Origin: Acidicapsa acidisoli
Lineage (GTDB): Bacteria > Acidobacteriota > Terriglobia > Terriglobales > Acidobacteriaceae
Assembly: GCF_025685625.1 (NCBI RefSeq)
Contig: NZ_JAGSYI010000004.1
Span: forward strand, 496,001-560,000
DNA: 64,000 nt
Direction of reading: 5' to 3'
The notes beneath the pieces are model-generated. The model was not told where the DNA came from. It did not search any database and saw nothing but the letters and a program-made list of their open reading frames with translations. Every line of letters begins with the position of its first letter. Position 1 is the first letter of the stretch. Both the position numbers and the translations under genes were made by a program. Of the stretch, positions 36,580 to 46,230 are shown in pieces.

Positions 36580-39500
36580 ATGGGTATACAGATTGCTCTG
36601 AAGCACCGGACTCAATACCGGTACGACAAGACGATTGTTCTTGGTCCACAAGTGATCCAGTTGCGTCCCGTGCCGCACTGCAAAACGGCCATACTGAGCT
36701 ATTCGCTTGACATTACTCCTGCCGAACATCTTCTGAACTGGCGACTGGACCCCAACTCCAATCACCAGGCTCGACTTTTATTTCCGCAGAAAACGAATGA
36801 GTTTGTGGTCGAAGTGAATCTCGTGGCGGACCTATCCCCTATCAATCCATTCGATTTCTTCCTTGAACCCGGAGTTGAATCCTACCCTTTCTCCTATTCG
36901 CCGGATCTGGCCAGGGATCTTGGGCCCTATCTCTGCACAGATCTGGCCGAGGATCTGAGCGGCCCCCGGCTCCTCGCGTTCCTTGAGAATTTCGCCACAG
37001 AAAAACGCGGGACAAATGGAACGATCAGCCTTCTGCTCGACTTGAATCGGAAGGTTCGCGACGAAATTGACTACGTAACAAGGCTTGAGCCGGGCATTCA
37101 GAGCTGCGAAGAGACACTGCAATTGCGCTCGGGATCGTGTCGCGATTCCGCATGGCTGCTGGTGCAACTGCTGCGCAATCTGGGGATAGCGGCGAGATTT
37201 GTCTCCGGATATCTGATTCAACTGGCGCCAGACGAAACGGCGCTGGAGGGTTCTAGCGGCCCGGAGGCTGATTCCGCCGATCTGCACGCATGGGCCGAGG
37301 CATTCTTACCCGGTGCGGGCTGGATCGGACTTGATCCAACTTCGGGCATGCTCGCCGGCGAAGGACATATCCCGCTGGTATGCACTCCAGATGCAACGAA
37401 GGCCGCGCCCATAGGAGGCACGATGGAGCCTGCGAATGTTGAATTCAGCTATTCCCTTTCCGTTCTCCGCTTAAACGAGGCCCCTCGGGTGACCAGGCCA
37501 TTTTCGGAAAAAGACTGGGCCAATGTAGAACGGGTGGCGCATCTCGTTGACGCTGATCTCGAGGCTCAGGATGTGCGGCTGACGATGGGTGGAGAGCCTA
37601 CGTTTGTGGGAATCGACGAGCCGGAAAGCGCGCAGTGGAATATCGATGCCCTGGGACCTATCAAGCGAACGCGGGGACTGGACCTGATCCGATCTCTTAG
37701 CAACAGGACCGCACCGGGCGCGCTACTGCACTTCGGACAAGGCAAGTGGTACCCCGGAGAGCCGCTGCCGCGCTGGGCTCTGAGTTGCTATTGGCGAATC
37801 GATGGCGTACCCGTATGGGAAAATGCTGATCTGATCGCTCGCGAAACTGAGGGCTCGACCTATGGCGTGGCAGATGCATTGCGATTCGGCGAGGCGCTCA
37901 CGCGACGGCTGGAGGTGAGCCGGGAAAACCTGCTGCCCGCATACAATGCGCAATCCGATGCAATTGAGACTGCAACGAGTGAACCAGCGGGCTACATCCT
38001 GCCGATTCGCCGCCGTCAACCGCACGGACAATTGCGCTGGTCGAGCCAGCTTTGGTTCCCGCGGCCAGAACGTCTCGAACTGATGGCGGGTGACTCGCCC
38101 ATTGGGTTTCGCATTCCCACGGAAGTGATGCCCTGGGTTGCTCCGGATGAGATTGAATACGAATATGATTCAGCGCCGTTTTCGGATAAGGTCAAGCTGC
38201 CTTCGACAGCAGCCCGGCGTCCGGATCTGTTCGAGGTTGAGCCTGATTCCGATCCCCTGCCCCCGCTTTCGGCCAGTGCTGCAACAGCGACGGTGCTCAT
38301 TCGCACAGCGTTGTGCGTGCAGGCGCGCCAGGGACGCATACACGTCTTTCTTCCCTTTGCGTCTGAACTCGCGGACTATCTCGATCTGGTATCGGCCGTT
38401 GAAGATACATGTGCCTATCTGCGAATGAAGGTATGCATTGAGGGATATACGCCGCCTGCTGACCCGCGCCTTCGATTCTTCAGCGTGACGCCCGATCCGG
38501 GAGTTCTGGAAATTAACCTGCCCCCCGCCAGGAATTGGGATGAACTCGAAGCCTTGAATACCGTGCTGTTTGAAGAGGCGCGCAAGAACCGGCTGACTGC
38601 CGAGAAGTTCAATTTCGATGGCAGCCATGCGGCAACCGGCGGCGGAAGTCATATCGTAGTCGGTGGCGCAACCATGCTGGACAGTCCTTTCCTTCGCCGT
38701 CCTGACCTGCTGCGCAGCATGGTGGCATTCTGGCAAAACCATCCCTCGTTGTCCTATCTGTTTTCGGGCATGTATGTCGGGCCGACGAGCCAGTATCCTC
38801 GGATCGACGAGGCGCGCCTGGATACTTTGTACGAGATGGAAGTAGCTTTTGCGAACTTACCCAAAAGCGACTGCCCGCCGTGGATCGTCGATGGATTGTT
38901 TCGCAACCTGCTGATCGATGTCACCGGAAACTCGCATCGCGCGGAGTTCTGCATCGACAAGCTTTTTCCGCCGGAGGGGCTTGGGCTGCGACTCGGATTG
39001 CTTGAATTGCGCGCATTTGAAATGGCTCCTCATCTCAGGATGAGTCTTCTGCAATCGCTGTTGATCCGCGCTCTGATCAGCATGTTTTGGAGGACTCCAT
39101 TCGAAGGCGGCCTAATACGCTGGGGAACGGCGCTCCACGACCGGTTTATGCTGCCTCATTTTGTCCAGCGCGATCTATACGAAGTGCTCGCACACCTAAG
39201 ACAGGCAGGCTTTGATTTCGGAGAAAGATGGTTTGCCGCGCAACTCGAATTTCGCTTTCCAAAAATCGGATCGATATCCGCGGAAGGGGTCGAACTCGAA
39301 CTGCGCAAGGCGCTCGAGCCATGGAACGTTCTGGCCGAAGAGACGGTTTCCGGGCGAACGGTTCGGAGCGTGGATTCCTCCATGGAGCGAATGCAAGTGA
39401 TGGTGTCCGGATTGTCCGTGGAGTCTCGATACGTTGTAACCTGCAATGGACGCCGGATGCCGCTTGCCTCCGCTGAAGGGCCGGGTGTAATGCTGGCAGG

Positions 39501-39843
39501 CATCCGATACCGCGCACGTCAGTTGTCGGCATCCTTACACCCGACAATTCCCGTGCATGCGCCGCTAGTCTTTGAACTGATCGATACCTGGCGAGAGCGC
39601 TCGATTGGCCAATGCACTTACCATGTCGGAGCACCGGATAGTCGCGTATATGAAGGCCGTCCAGCCACTGCCGCTGAGGCTGAGGAGAGGCGCAGGGAGC
39701 GTTTTCAAGTGACAAGCCTCACGCCTGGCTGCGTCGCCGCGCCGAGAGAAGAGCTGAATCCGAGCTTTCCGATGACACTGGATCTGCGGCTGCCGAAGCC
39801 CGCGCAAACGACCCGACCAGAAAGCGAGGGCCTGACGCGATGA
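36580..39843 (+). CDS. Transglutaminase-like protein with DUF2126 domain
   Basis: 1087 residues, ATG with GAGGGTGG just upstream. The N-terminal bacterial transglutaminase-like domain (about 1-90) leads into a transglutaminase core with catalytic Cys187 ('RSGSCRDSAWLLVQ'), His236 ('DLHAWAEAF') and Asp252 ('GLDPTSG'). The DUF2126 part covers about 330-1080 ('LTMGGEPTFVGIDEPESAQWN', 'FNFDGSHAATGGGSHIVVGG'). Comparative-genomics work on permuted ATP-grasp enzymes places this domain pair with ATP-grasp and alpha-E genes in a predicted peptide ligation or modification system whose product is unknown. No signal peptide, so likely cytoplasmic. It overlaps the next gene by 4 nt (39840-39843). Confidence 0.93.
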   Translation: MGIQIALKHRTQYRYDKTIVLGPQVIQLRPVPHCKTAILSYSLDITPAEHLLNWRLDPNSNHQARLLFPQKTNEFVVEVNLVADLSPINPFDFFLEPGVESYPFSYSPDLARDLGPYLCTDLAEDLSGPRLLAFLENFATEKRGTNGTISLLLDLNRKVRDEIDYVTRLEPGIQSCEETLQLRSGSCRDSAWLLVQLLRNLGIAARFVSGYLIQLAPDETALEGSSGPEADSADLHAWAEAFLPGAGWIGLDPTSGMLAGEGHIPLVCTPDATKAAPIGGTMEPANVEFSYSLSVLRLNEAPRVTRPFSEKDWANVERVAHLVDADLEAQDVRLTMGGEPTFVGIDEPESAQWNIDALGPIKRTRGLDLIRSLSNRTAPGALLHFGQGKWYPGEPLPRWALSCYWRIDGVPVWENADLIARETEGSTYGVADALRFGEALTRRLEVSRENLLPAYNAQSDAIETATSEPAGYILPIRRRQPHGQLRWSSQLWFPRPERLELMAGDSPIGFRIPTEVMPWVAPDEIEYEYDSAPFSDKVKLPSTAARRPDLFEVEPDSDPLPPLSASAATATVLIRTALCVQARQGRIHVFLPFASELADYLDLVSAVEDTCAYLRMKVCIEGYTPPADPRLRFFSVTPDPGVLEINLPPARNWDELEALNTVLFEEARKNRLTAEKFNFDGSHAATGGGSHIVVGGATMLDSPFLRRPDLLRSMVAFWQNHPSLSYLFSGMYVGPTSQYPRIDEARLDTLYEMEVAFANLPKSDCPPWIVDGLFRNLLIDVTGNSHRAEFCIDKLFPPEGLGLRLGLLELRAFEMAPHLRMSLLQSLLIRALISMFWRTPFEGGLIRWGTALHDRFMLPHFVQRDLYEVLAHLRQAGFDFGERWFAAQLEFRFPKIGSISAEGVELELRKALEPWNVLAEETVSGRTVRSVDSSMERMQVMVSGLSVESRYVVTCNGRRMPLASAEGPGVMLAGIRYRARQLSASLHPTIPVHAPLVFELIDTWRERSIGQCTYHVGAPDSRVYEGRPATAAEAEERRRERFQVTSLTPGCVAAPREELNPSFPMTLDLRLPKPAQTTRPESEGLTR

Positions 39844-42344
39844 CAATCGATCTTGATCAGACTCCGCTCCACTATGGAGCATCCTATGACGAGCTATCGG
39901 TCGATGGAGTAGTACCTCGACCGCACTGGTCCCATCTGATGGAGTCGCTGCGCGCAATCGGCTCCGAAGAACTGGAACGGCGCTGGGGCCGCGCCGAGCG
40001 GCGCATTCGCGAGAATGGGATCACCTACAACATTTACAGCGATCCGCAGGGAGCAAATCGGCCCTGGAAGATCGACGTTATTCCATTTCTGATTTCAGCC
40101 GGGGAATGGCGCTTTATCGAAGCAGGCATCATTCAGCGCGCGCAATTGCTGAGTCTGATTCTTCAGGATCTTTACGGCTCGCAGCAACTGCTCGCTGATG
40201 ACTACTTTCCTCCGGCTCTTCTTTATGCGAACCCAGCGTTTCTCCGTCCACTGGTCGGCGTGCGAGTTCCCGCGCATAGTTATCTTCATATGCTTGCGGT
40301 CGATCTTGCCCGTTCTCCTGATGGCAGGTGGTGGGTGCTTTCCGATCGCACGCAGGCTCCTTCGGGAAGCGGTTATGCACTGGAGAACCGCACCATTGTC
40401 TCCGATGTCCTACCCGAGGCATTTCGCACCTCAAACGTGCTGCGCCTCGCTTCTTTCTTCCGCGCACAACGCACCGCGCTAGCCAGCATGTCTCAAAAGG
40501 ACAATCCGCGCATCGCGCTTCTGACTCCGGGCCCGCATAACGAGACCTACTTCGAGCACTCTTATCTTGCCCGATACCTTGGATTCACGCTCGTTGAGGG
40601 AGCGGATCTGACCGTGCGTGATCGCTGCGTCTATCTGAAGACCGTGGACGGTCTGGAACAGATCGACGTCGTGTTACGCCGCGTGGACGACAGCTTCTGC
40701 GATCCGCTCGAATTGCGCAGCGACTCGCTTCTCGGTGTGCCAGGCCTAGTAGACGCCATCGTCGCGGGCAATGTGCAGGTCGCCAATGCCCTGGGCAGCG
40801 GCCTGATCGAGACGGCTGCCGTCATGCCTTTTCTGCCTGGCCTATGCAACCACCTGCTCGGAGAAAAACTGAAATTGCCATCCGTCGCGACCTGGTGGTG
40901 CGGACAGGAATACGCGCTCGACTGGGTGCTCAACAATCTCGACTCCGTTGTGGTGAAACCAGCGTTCCCGTCGCGCGGGATGGAGCCGGTCTTCGGCGCC
41001 GAAATCCCGCAGTCCGAGAAGAGAAAGTTCGCCGATCAATTGCGCGCTCGCCCTTATGAGTACGTTGCGCAGGAGCAGGTTGCCTTGTCCACTGCTCCAG
41101 TATGGGAGAACGGACATCTCGATTCGCGCTCTGTCGTACTGCGAGCCTACGTCCTCCATACCGGCAGCGGATGGGTTGCGATCCCAGGGGGATTGGTCCG
41201 GGTCGCCGAGGCTAAAAGCTCGGGCAATGGCTCCGTTGTATCCATGCAGCGTGGCGGACACAGCAAAGACGCATGGGTTCTGTGGGACAGCCCGGTCGAT
41301 ACCTTCAGCATGCTGCGCCCGCGCAGTGAACCATTGGATTTACAGCGAGTGGAACGCGCCGTTCCAAGCAGCGTCGCCGACAATGTCTTCTGGCTGGGCC
41401 GCTATGTCGAACGGGCGGAGAATATCGCGCGCATCACGCGAACCATGATCTCGCGCGTGCGACGCGCCGAGGGGGCCGAACTTGGGTGCCTGATGCGGCT
41501 GCACGGGTGTCTGGAGACACGCTACAGCAAGATGCCAAAGAGAAAGGCGCCGACCGCGCTTGAACTCGAACAGGAGCTGATCTCTGTTTTGACCGACATC
41601 AAGCGGCCAGACAGCCTCGCCTCCACGTTGAGCGAGGTATCCAGAGTTGGCGGGAATGTTCGCGAGCGTCTTTCAACGGATATGATCTTTCTCCTCGGTA
41701 AGCTGAGGGACTCGGTTCAGATCGATCCCGGCTCGCAGCTTCTGGAGTATCCAGCGTTGCTGACCGCGTGCCTGGAGCTTCTTTCCGCCTTCTCAGGAAT
41801 GGAGCGCGAAAACATCACGCGTGGATTCGGCTGGTTGTTCATGAGCATTGGACGCCGTCTCGAACGCGCGATCTTTCTCGCCAGGCAACTGCGCGAAATC
41901 ACCACTCCGCTTGCGGAGGACGATTGGTCTCTGTTGGAGTGCCTGCTCGAAGTGGCGGACAGTTCGATGGCCTACCGGACGCGATACTACACCACCCTGC
42001 AGCCGCTGGCTCTGATGGACGTGCTGATGGCCGACAAGAAAAATCCCAGGTCGCTGGATTTTCAACTGGATCATCTCGCCGATCTCTATGAAAAGCTCCC
42101 TCGGCACGGCGTAGAGGAGTTAAAGGCGATGCGCGAAGCATTAACATTGCTCCGCGCAATCGATTTGCGAAAATTGAGCTATCCTCTGCCGGGCGCGTCG
42201 ACTGTCCCCGAAGATACCGAAGGGCTCGCGCGGCTTGAGCGATACTTCCGGGATATGGAGGTCCTGCTACGCTCGTGGTCGAATAACCTCTCGGCCAGGT
42301 ACTTTAGCCACGCCCGCTCGCTGCCAATTACCATAGGTCAATGA
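39840..42344 (+). CDS. Circularly permuted ATP-grasp fused to alpha-E domain
   Basis: 834 residues. The first part (about 1-480) is a type-2 circularly permuted ATP-grasp ligase (DUF404/407): 'GITYNIYSDPQGANRPWKIDVIPFLIS', 'WVLSDRTQAPSGSGYALENR', 'DVVLRRVDDSFCDPLELR', 'VVKPAFPSRGMEPVFG'. The second (about 500-830) is an alpha-E helical domain (DUF403), beginning 'SVADNVFWLGRYVERAENIARI'. In many bacteria these are two separate genes; here they are one polypeptide, which supports direct cooperation. The ATP-grasp should form an amide bond between a carboxylate and an amine. It overlaps both neighbours by 4 nt, so the three genes form one translationally coupled operon. Confidence 0.94.
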   Translation: MTIDLDQTPLHYGASYDELSVDGVVPRPHWSHLMESLRAIGSEELERRWGRAERRIRENGITYNIYSDPQGANRPWKIDVIPFLISAGEWRFIEAGIIQRAQLLSLILQDLYGSQQLLADDYFPPALLYANPAFLRPLVGVRVPAHSYLHMLAVDLARSPDGRWWVLSDRTQAPSGSGYALENRTIVSDVLPEAFRTSNVLRLASFFRAQRTALASMSQKDNPRIALLTPGPHNETYFEHSYLARYLGFTLVEGADLTVRDRCVYLKTVDGLEQIDVVLRRVDDSFCDPLELRSDSLLGVPGLVDAIVAGNVQVANALGSGLIETAAVMPFLPGLCNHLLGEKLKLPSVATWWCGQEYALDWVLNNLDSVVVKPAFPSRGMEPVFGAEIPQSEKRKFADQLRARPYEYVAQEQVALSTAPVWENGHLDSRSVVLRAYVLHTGSGWVAIPGGLVRVAEAKSSGNGSVVSMQRGGHSKDAWVLWDSPVDTFSMLRPRSEPLDLQRVERAVPSSVADNVFWLGRYVERAENIARITRTMISRVRRAEGAELGCLMRLHGCLETRYSKMPKRKAPTALELEQELISVLTDIKRPDSLASTLSEVSRVGGNVRERLSTDMIFLLGKLRDSVQIDPGSQLLEYPALLTACLELLSAFSGMERENITRGFGWLFMSIGRRLERAIFLARQLREITTPLAEDDWSLLECLLEVADSSMAYRTRYYTTLQPLALMDVLMADKKNPRSLDFQLDHLADLYEKLPRHGVEELKAMREALTLLRAIDLRKLSYPLPGASTVPEDTEGLARLERYFRDMEVLLRSWSNNLSARYFSHARSLPITIGQ

Positions 42345-43249
42345 TTTATAAAATCACCCATCGAACTACCTACAAATACAAATATCCGGTCTCGGTGGGA
42401 AACCATGTGGCGTGTCTGAAGCCGCGATCTTTGCCGCCTCATCAATCGGCGCAGAGCGAATTGCAGATATTTCCGGCTCCCGTGGCACGAACCGAAAGAG
42501 TCGATTTCTTTGGCAATCGACTCTGCTTTTTCACCATTCAGGAGCCGCATAAAGAGCTGGTGGTAGAAGCCCGAAGCCAGGTGACAGTGGAGCCGGATCA
42601 AACGCAAAACTCGCTGAGCACGCTGCCATGGGAAGAGGCAGCCGCACTGCTCCCGATCGACAAAAGCCCGGAGAGCAGAGAAGCCTATCAGTTTGGATTT
42701 GAGTCGCCACGCATTCGGATTCGGCCGGAGTTCGCCGACTATGCGCTTCAGTCGTTTACACCCCGGCGGCCGATGCCCGAGGCGCTCATCGACCTGACAA
42801 AGCGCATCCACAGCGACTTTCGTTTCGATTCGAAGGTGACCACCGTTCGGACAACTCCCGAAGAGGTCTTCAAGAAAAGGCGTGGCGTGTGTCAGGACTT
42901 CGCTCACGTGCAAATTGCCTGTCTTCGCTCTCTCAACCTCGCGGCCCGCTATGTGAGCGGATATCTGCGAACGTATCCACCTCCGGGCAAGCCCAGGCTC
43001 ATCGGGGCTGATGCCTCTCATGCGTGGGTTTCCGCATACTGCCCTGGTTACGGCTGGCTTGACGTGGACCCCACCAACGACGTCGTCCCCTCCGATGGGC
43101 ATGTGACGCTCGCATGGGGCCGGGACTATGGCGACGTAAGCCCTCTGCGCGGATTGGTCCTCGGCGGTGGAGCGCATACGCTGAAAGTCGCCGTTGACAT
43201 GGAGCCGCTTGGCTCTTTCGGGCTGCCGGAGGCGATTTCTAGCAATTAA
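42341..43249 (+). CDS. Transglutaminase family protein (second in operon)
   Basis: 302 residues. An N-terminal transglutaminase-associated beta domain (about 1-90, 'YKITHRTTYKYKYPVSVG') is followed by a core with Cys184 ('RRGVCQDFAHVQI'), His227 ('DASHAWVSAY') and Asp243 ('DVDPTND'). It therefore has a complete triad and, unlike the first gene, no DUF2126. It may act as a peptidase or transglutaminase on the product of the ATP-grasp. It is the last gene of the operon. A tRNA-end-like scar begins 23 bases after its stop codon. Confidence 0.93.
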   Translation: MIYKITHRTTYKYKYPVSVGNHVACLKPRSLPPHQSAQSELQIFPAPVARTERVDFFGNRLCFFTIQEPHKELVVEARSQVTVEPDQTQNSLSTLPWEEAAALLPIDKSPESREAYQFGFESPRIRIRPEFADYALQSFTPRRPMPEALIDLTKRIHSDFRFDSKVTTVRTTPEEVFKKRRGVCQDFAHVQIACLRSLNLAARYVSGYLRTYPPPGKPRLIGADASHAWVSAYCPGYGWLDVDPTNDVVPSDGHVTLAWGRDYGDVSPLRGLVLGGGAHTLKVAVDMEPLGSFGLPEAISSN

Positions 43250-43582
43250 TTAGTTTAGTTTCTGATCTTTATGGTTACCTCGGCAGGATTTGAAGGCCAA
43301 GCTCCCCGATCTCTTCGTTCTCGACGCGATCTGTTGCAAGAAGATCTGGCTCTAAGCAGTTGCCGTATGGAATGGGCGTAACCTACAGCCTCGTTTGTGG
43401 TCTAATGAGCGTAAACTCTGTCTTTGCACCGGCTTGATATTGAGCTCCGATTGAATGCAGGAGATTGGGAAACGAGAGTTCAGGAACGTGGTGCTCAAGT
43501 CACTCGAAAGCAAGATGGATATTCCCGTTGGGTCTAGCAATTCCTTGTACGCCAAATCTGTCGAAGTAGGGATCAATTTCAA
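43250..43582. other. 333-base gap between the transglutaminase operon and the ASPIC module
   Basis: Besides the tRNA-end-like scar at 43272-43294, it shares an exact 16-mer (tcgacgcgatctgttg, 43321-43336) with the gap beside the other tRNA scar (5481-5496). No clear promoter, hairpin or coding frame is seen; the promoter of the following gene must lie here. Confidence 0.4.
43272..43294 (-). repeat. tRNA 3'-end-like scar
   Basis: On the minus strand this reads as a tRNA T-loop (TTCAAAT), T-stem strand and acceptor end finishing in ACCA. It matches the tRNA-Arg(CCT) end at 60637-60659 in 20 of 23 bases, in the same orientation as the other scar at 5229. The T-arm sequence is shared by many tRNAs, so the parent need not be tRNA-Arg. 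Confidence 0.4.
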
Positions 43583-46204
43583 TTGCTGAGTAGGCTAGTC
43601 GTGAGCAGGATCAGTTGGCGAATCTCGCACAAGAGATTGGCGGCCGCGGTCACTCTCTGCCTTGCGGTGAGCGTTTCCGCCCTATTTCCACCGGTGAGCC
43701 GCTCTCAGCAGAATGAGCTCTCACCTGATGCGGCGATTGGCATCATCGTGACCCGTACAGCCGACGAAGCGAGGGAAGTACGGACCGAGTTGAAAGCAGG
43801 GACTGACTTTGCCGTGCTGGCAAAAGAAAAATCCATAGACCCGACCTCAACAGATGGCGGATATATGGGACAAATGGGTGCGGCTAAGCTTCAACCCGAG
43901 CTGAAGATGGCTTTGAATGGATTAAAAGCTGGCGAGTTTACCGATGTCGTCCGCGCCTCAAACGGATTTGCGATACTTACGCTCTTCGCGGTGGTTCCAG
44001 GCACGCAAGACTTGAACGCAAACCGAATCTATGCCCTCACAAAATCTGGGGCCGTGCAGCAAAACATCAGCATCTCCGGGCTGGACGAAGCGGATGCTGT
44101 ATTCAAACAATTTCCCAAGCCGGAAGGATGGAATCGCGATCTGAGCCAGCCATGCGCCATCCGCAAACAATCATATGCGGAAGCGGTCGAGCGAACCCGG
44201 CAGTTTATCTCTACGGCTGCAACTCAGCCCGCTCCGCCGATTCGAATGCAGCAAGCGCATGCGGCGCTGGCCCAACTCTACTCGTACCAGGGGGAAATGG
44301 AAAAGTCGGTGAGCGAATGGAAGATTGTTTATCAGATTGCTCAGGCCAGTGTTCCCGACACGGTGCCTTATGCCCTGGAAAGCCTTGGACTCGCGTATCT
44401 GCATCTCTCGGAAATGGAGAATGGAGTCTATCGCGATTCAGGAACACTGGATATCTTTCCTCCGTTGCATCCTGGCGCGCACTTTGAAAAAATGGAGGAC
44501 TCGAAACTCGCCGTTCAATACTTCCAGACCTATCTGGAGCGCGTGCCCGACGATCTGGAAGTGAAATGGCAGTTGAACCTGGCTTACATGACGCTGGGCG
44601 GGTATCCGTCGCAAGTTCCGCCCAAAGACCTGATCCCGTTGAGCAGCTTTGAATCGAAAGAAGACATCGGACGCTTCAAAGATGTTGCCCGGGCTGCGGG
44701 TCTGAACAGCTTCACTGAAGCAGGCGGACTGATCGTTGACGACTTTGAGAATAATGGACTACTCGATATCGTCACGTCGAGCTGGGGAATGTGCGAGCCG
44801 CTGCATTATTTTCACAACAACGGCGACGGGACCTTCACGGACCGAACCGCTGAGGCCGGATTATCGGGCCAACTGGGCGGACTGAATATCGTTAAGGCCG
44901 ACTACAACAACGACGGCTGCATGGATCTGCTTGTGTTGCGCGGGGGGTGGGAGCTTCCTATGCGAAGGTCTCTGTTGCGCAATAACTGCAACGGAACATT
45001 CACCGATGTAACCGATGCGAGCGGCTTGGGCGATCCGGTGACAGCAACGCAAACCGCGGTGTGGGCAGACGTGGACAACGACGGCTATCTTGATCTGTTT
45101 ATCGGCAACGAGAATGCACCCAGCCAGCTTTTCCGCAACAAGGGCGATGGGACATTCGAAGATATCTCTCACGCGGCGGGCATCGACAAAGTCGCATTTA
45201 CTAAGGGAGTGACGGCGGCGGATTACGACAAGGATGGGTATGTCGATTTCTATGTGTCGAATGGCTCAGGTCCCAATTTTCTTTATCACAATAACCACAA
45301 CCTTACGTTTACAGACGTTGCAAGACAGGCTGGCGTGCAGGCTCCCTACTTCAGTTTCTCGACCTGGTTTTTCGACTACGATAACGACGGTTGGCCCGAT
45401 ATCTTTGTTGCCAGTTACTTCAGCTCGGTGGAGCAGGCAGTGCGTAGTTATCTTGGTCTTTCTGTATCCGTGGAGACAGCAAAGCTTTATAGAAATCTGC
45501 ACAACGGAACGTTCCAGGATGTGACTGCGCAGGTGGGCCTCGACAAAGTGTTCATGCCGATGGGTTCGAATTTCGGGGACGTGGATAATGACGGCTTTCT
45601 CGACATTTATCTGGGCATGGGAAACCCTTCGTTTGCAGCCCTGATGCCTCATGCCCTGCTGCGCAATAAGGACGGCAAGGCGTTTATCAACATTACCGCG
45701 TCATCCGGCACAGGCGAGTTGCACAAAGGACATGGCATCGCATTCGCTGACATCGAGCGCAACGGCCAAGAGGACATTATTTCTGCCAACGGCGGCGCTG
45801 TGCCGGCAGATAAACACACGCTGCGTTTGTTCCAGAACCCGGGGAACAAGAATGACTGGATCAATATTCGCCTGACCGGAGTCAAGACCAATCGGGCTGC
45901 GGTGGGCACAGAAATCAAGGTCACGGTCGAGAACGACGGGCATGCTGCATGGACGATTTATCGCACGGTTGGCGAGACAAGTTCGTTTGGTGGAAACCCG
46001 ATGGAGCAGCATATCGGACTCGGCCACGGCGCCCGAATTATGAGTTTGGAAGTATGGTGGCCGGCGACGAAAACGCTGCAGAAGTTCAGCAATGTGGAGA
46101 AGAACCAGTTTATCGCCATCAAGGAATTCTCTGCCGACTATGTGAAACTGGAGCGGACTCCTCAACCGATTGGAAAGGTTCAGGCGGTCTCGGCCGCAAA
46201 GTAA
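43583..46204 (+). CDS. ASPIC/UnbV propeller protein with inactive parvulin-like and TPR domains
   Basis: 873 residues; TTG start, with a GTG at 43601 as an alternative. After a signal peptide (about 15-45) comes a parvulin-like domain (about 50-140: 'GTDFAVLAKEKSIDPTSTDGGYMGQMG'), then TPR-like helices (about 190-340). An FG-GAP/VCBS propeller with repeated D-x-D-x-D-G calcium loops follows ('DYNNDGCMDLL', 'DVDNDGYLDLF', 'DYDKDGYVDFY', 'DYDNDGWPDIF', 'DVDNDGFLDIY'). It ends in an ASPIC/UnbV domain ('VWWPATKTLQKF'). Both histidines of active parvulins are replaced (start of strand 1 'IGIIV', end 'GFAIL'). Probably an exported binding or scaffold protein. The CusF-SCO gene follows after 26 bases, likely in one operon. 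Confidence 0.9.
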   Translation: MLSRLVVSRISWRISHKRLAAAVTLCLAVSVSALFPPVSRSQQNELSPDAAIGIIVTRTADEAREVRTELKAGTDFAVLAKEKSIDPTSTDGGYMGQMGAAKLQPELKMALNGLKAGEFTDVVRASNGFAILTLFAVVPGTQDLNANRIYALTKSGAVQQNISISGLDEADAVFKQFPKPEGWNRDLSQPCAIRKQSYAEAVERTRQFISTAATQPAPPIRMQQAHAALAQLYSYQGEMEKSVSEWKIVYQIAQASVPDTVPYALESLGLAYLHLSEMENGVYRDSGTLDIFPPLHPGAHFEKMEDSKLAVQYFQTYLERVPDDLEVKWQLNLAYMTLGGYPSQVPPKDLIPLSSFESKEDIGRFKDVARAAGLNSFTEAGGLIVDDFENNGLLDIVTSSWGMCEPLHYFHNNGDGTFTDRTAEAGLSGQLGGLNIVKADYNNDGCMDLLVLRGGWELPMRRSLLRNNCNGTFTDVTDASGLGDPVTATQTAVWADVDNDGYLDLFIGNENAPSQLFRNKGDGTFEDISHAAGIDKVAFTKGVTAADYDKDGYVDFYVSNGSGPNFLYHNNHNLTFTDVARQAGVQAPYFSFSTWFFDYDNDGWPDIFVASYFSSVEQAVRSYLGLSVSVETAKLYRNLHNGTFQDVTAQVGLDKVFMPMGSNFGDVDNDGFLDIYLGMGNPSFAALMPHALLRNKDGKAFINITASSGTGELHKGHGIAFADIERNGQEDIISANGGAVPADKHTLRLFQNPGNKNDWINIRLTGVKTNRAAVGTEIKVTVENDGHAAWTIYRTVGETSSFGGNPMEQHIGLGHGARIMSLEVWWPATKTLQKFSNVEKNQFIAIKEFSADYVKLERTPQPIGKVQAVSAAK

Positions 46205-46230
46205 GACGCGGAGATCGGGAGATCAAAGGA

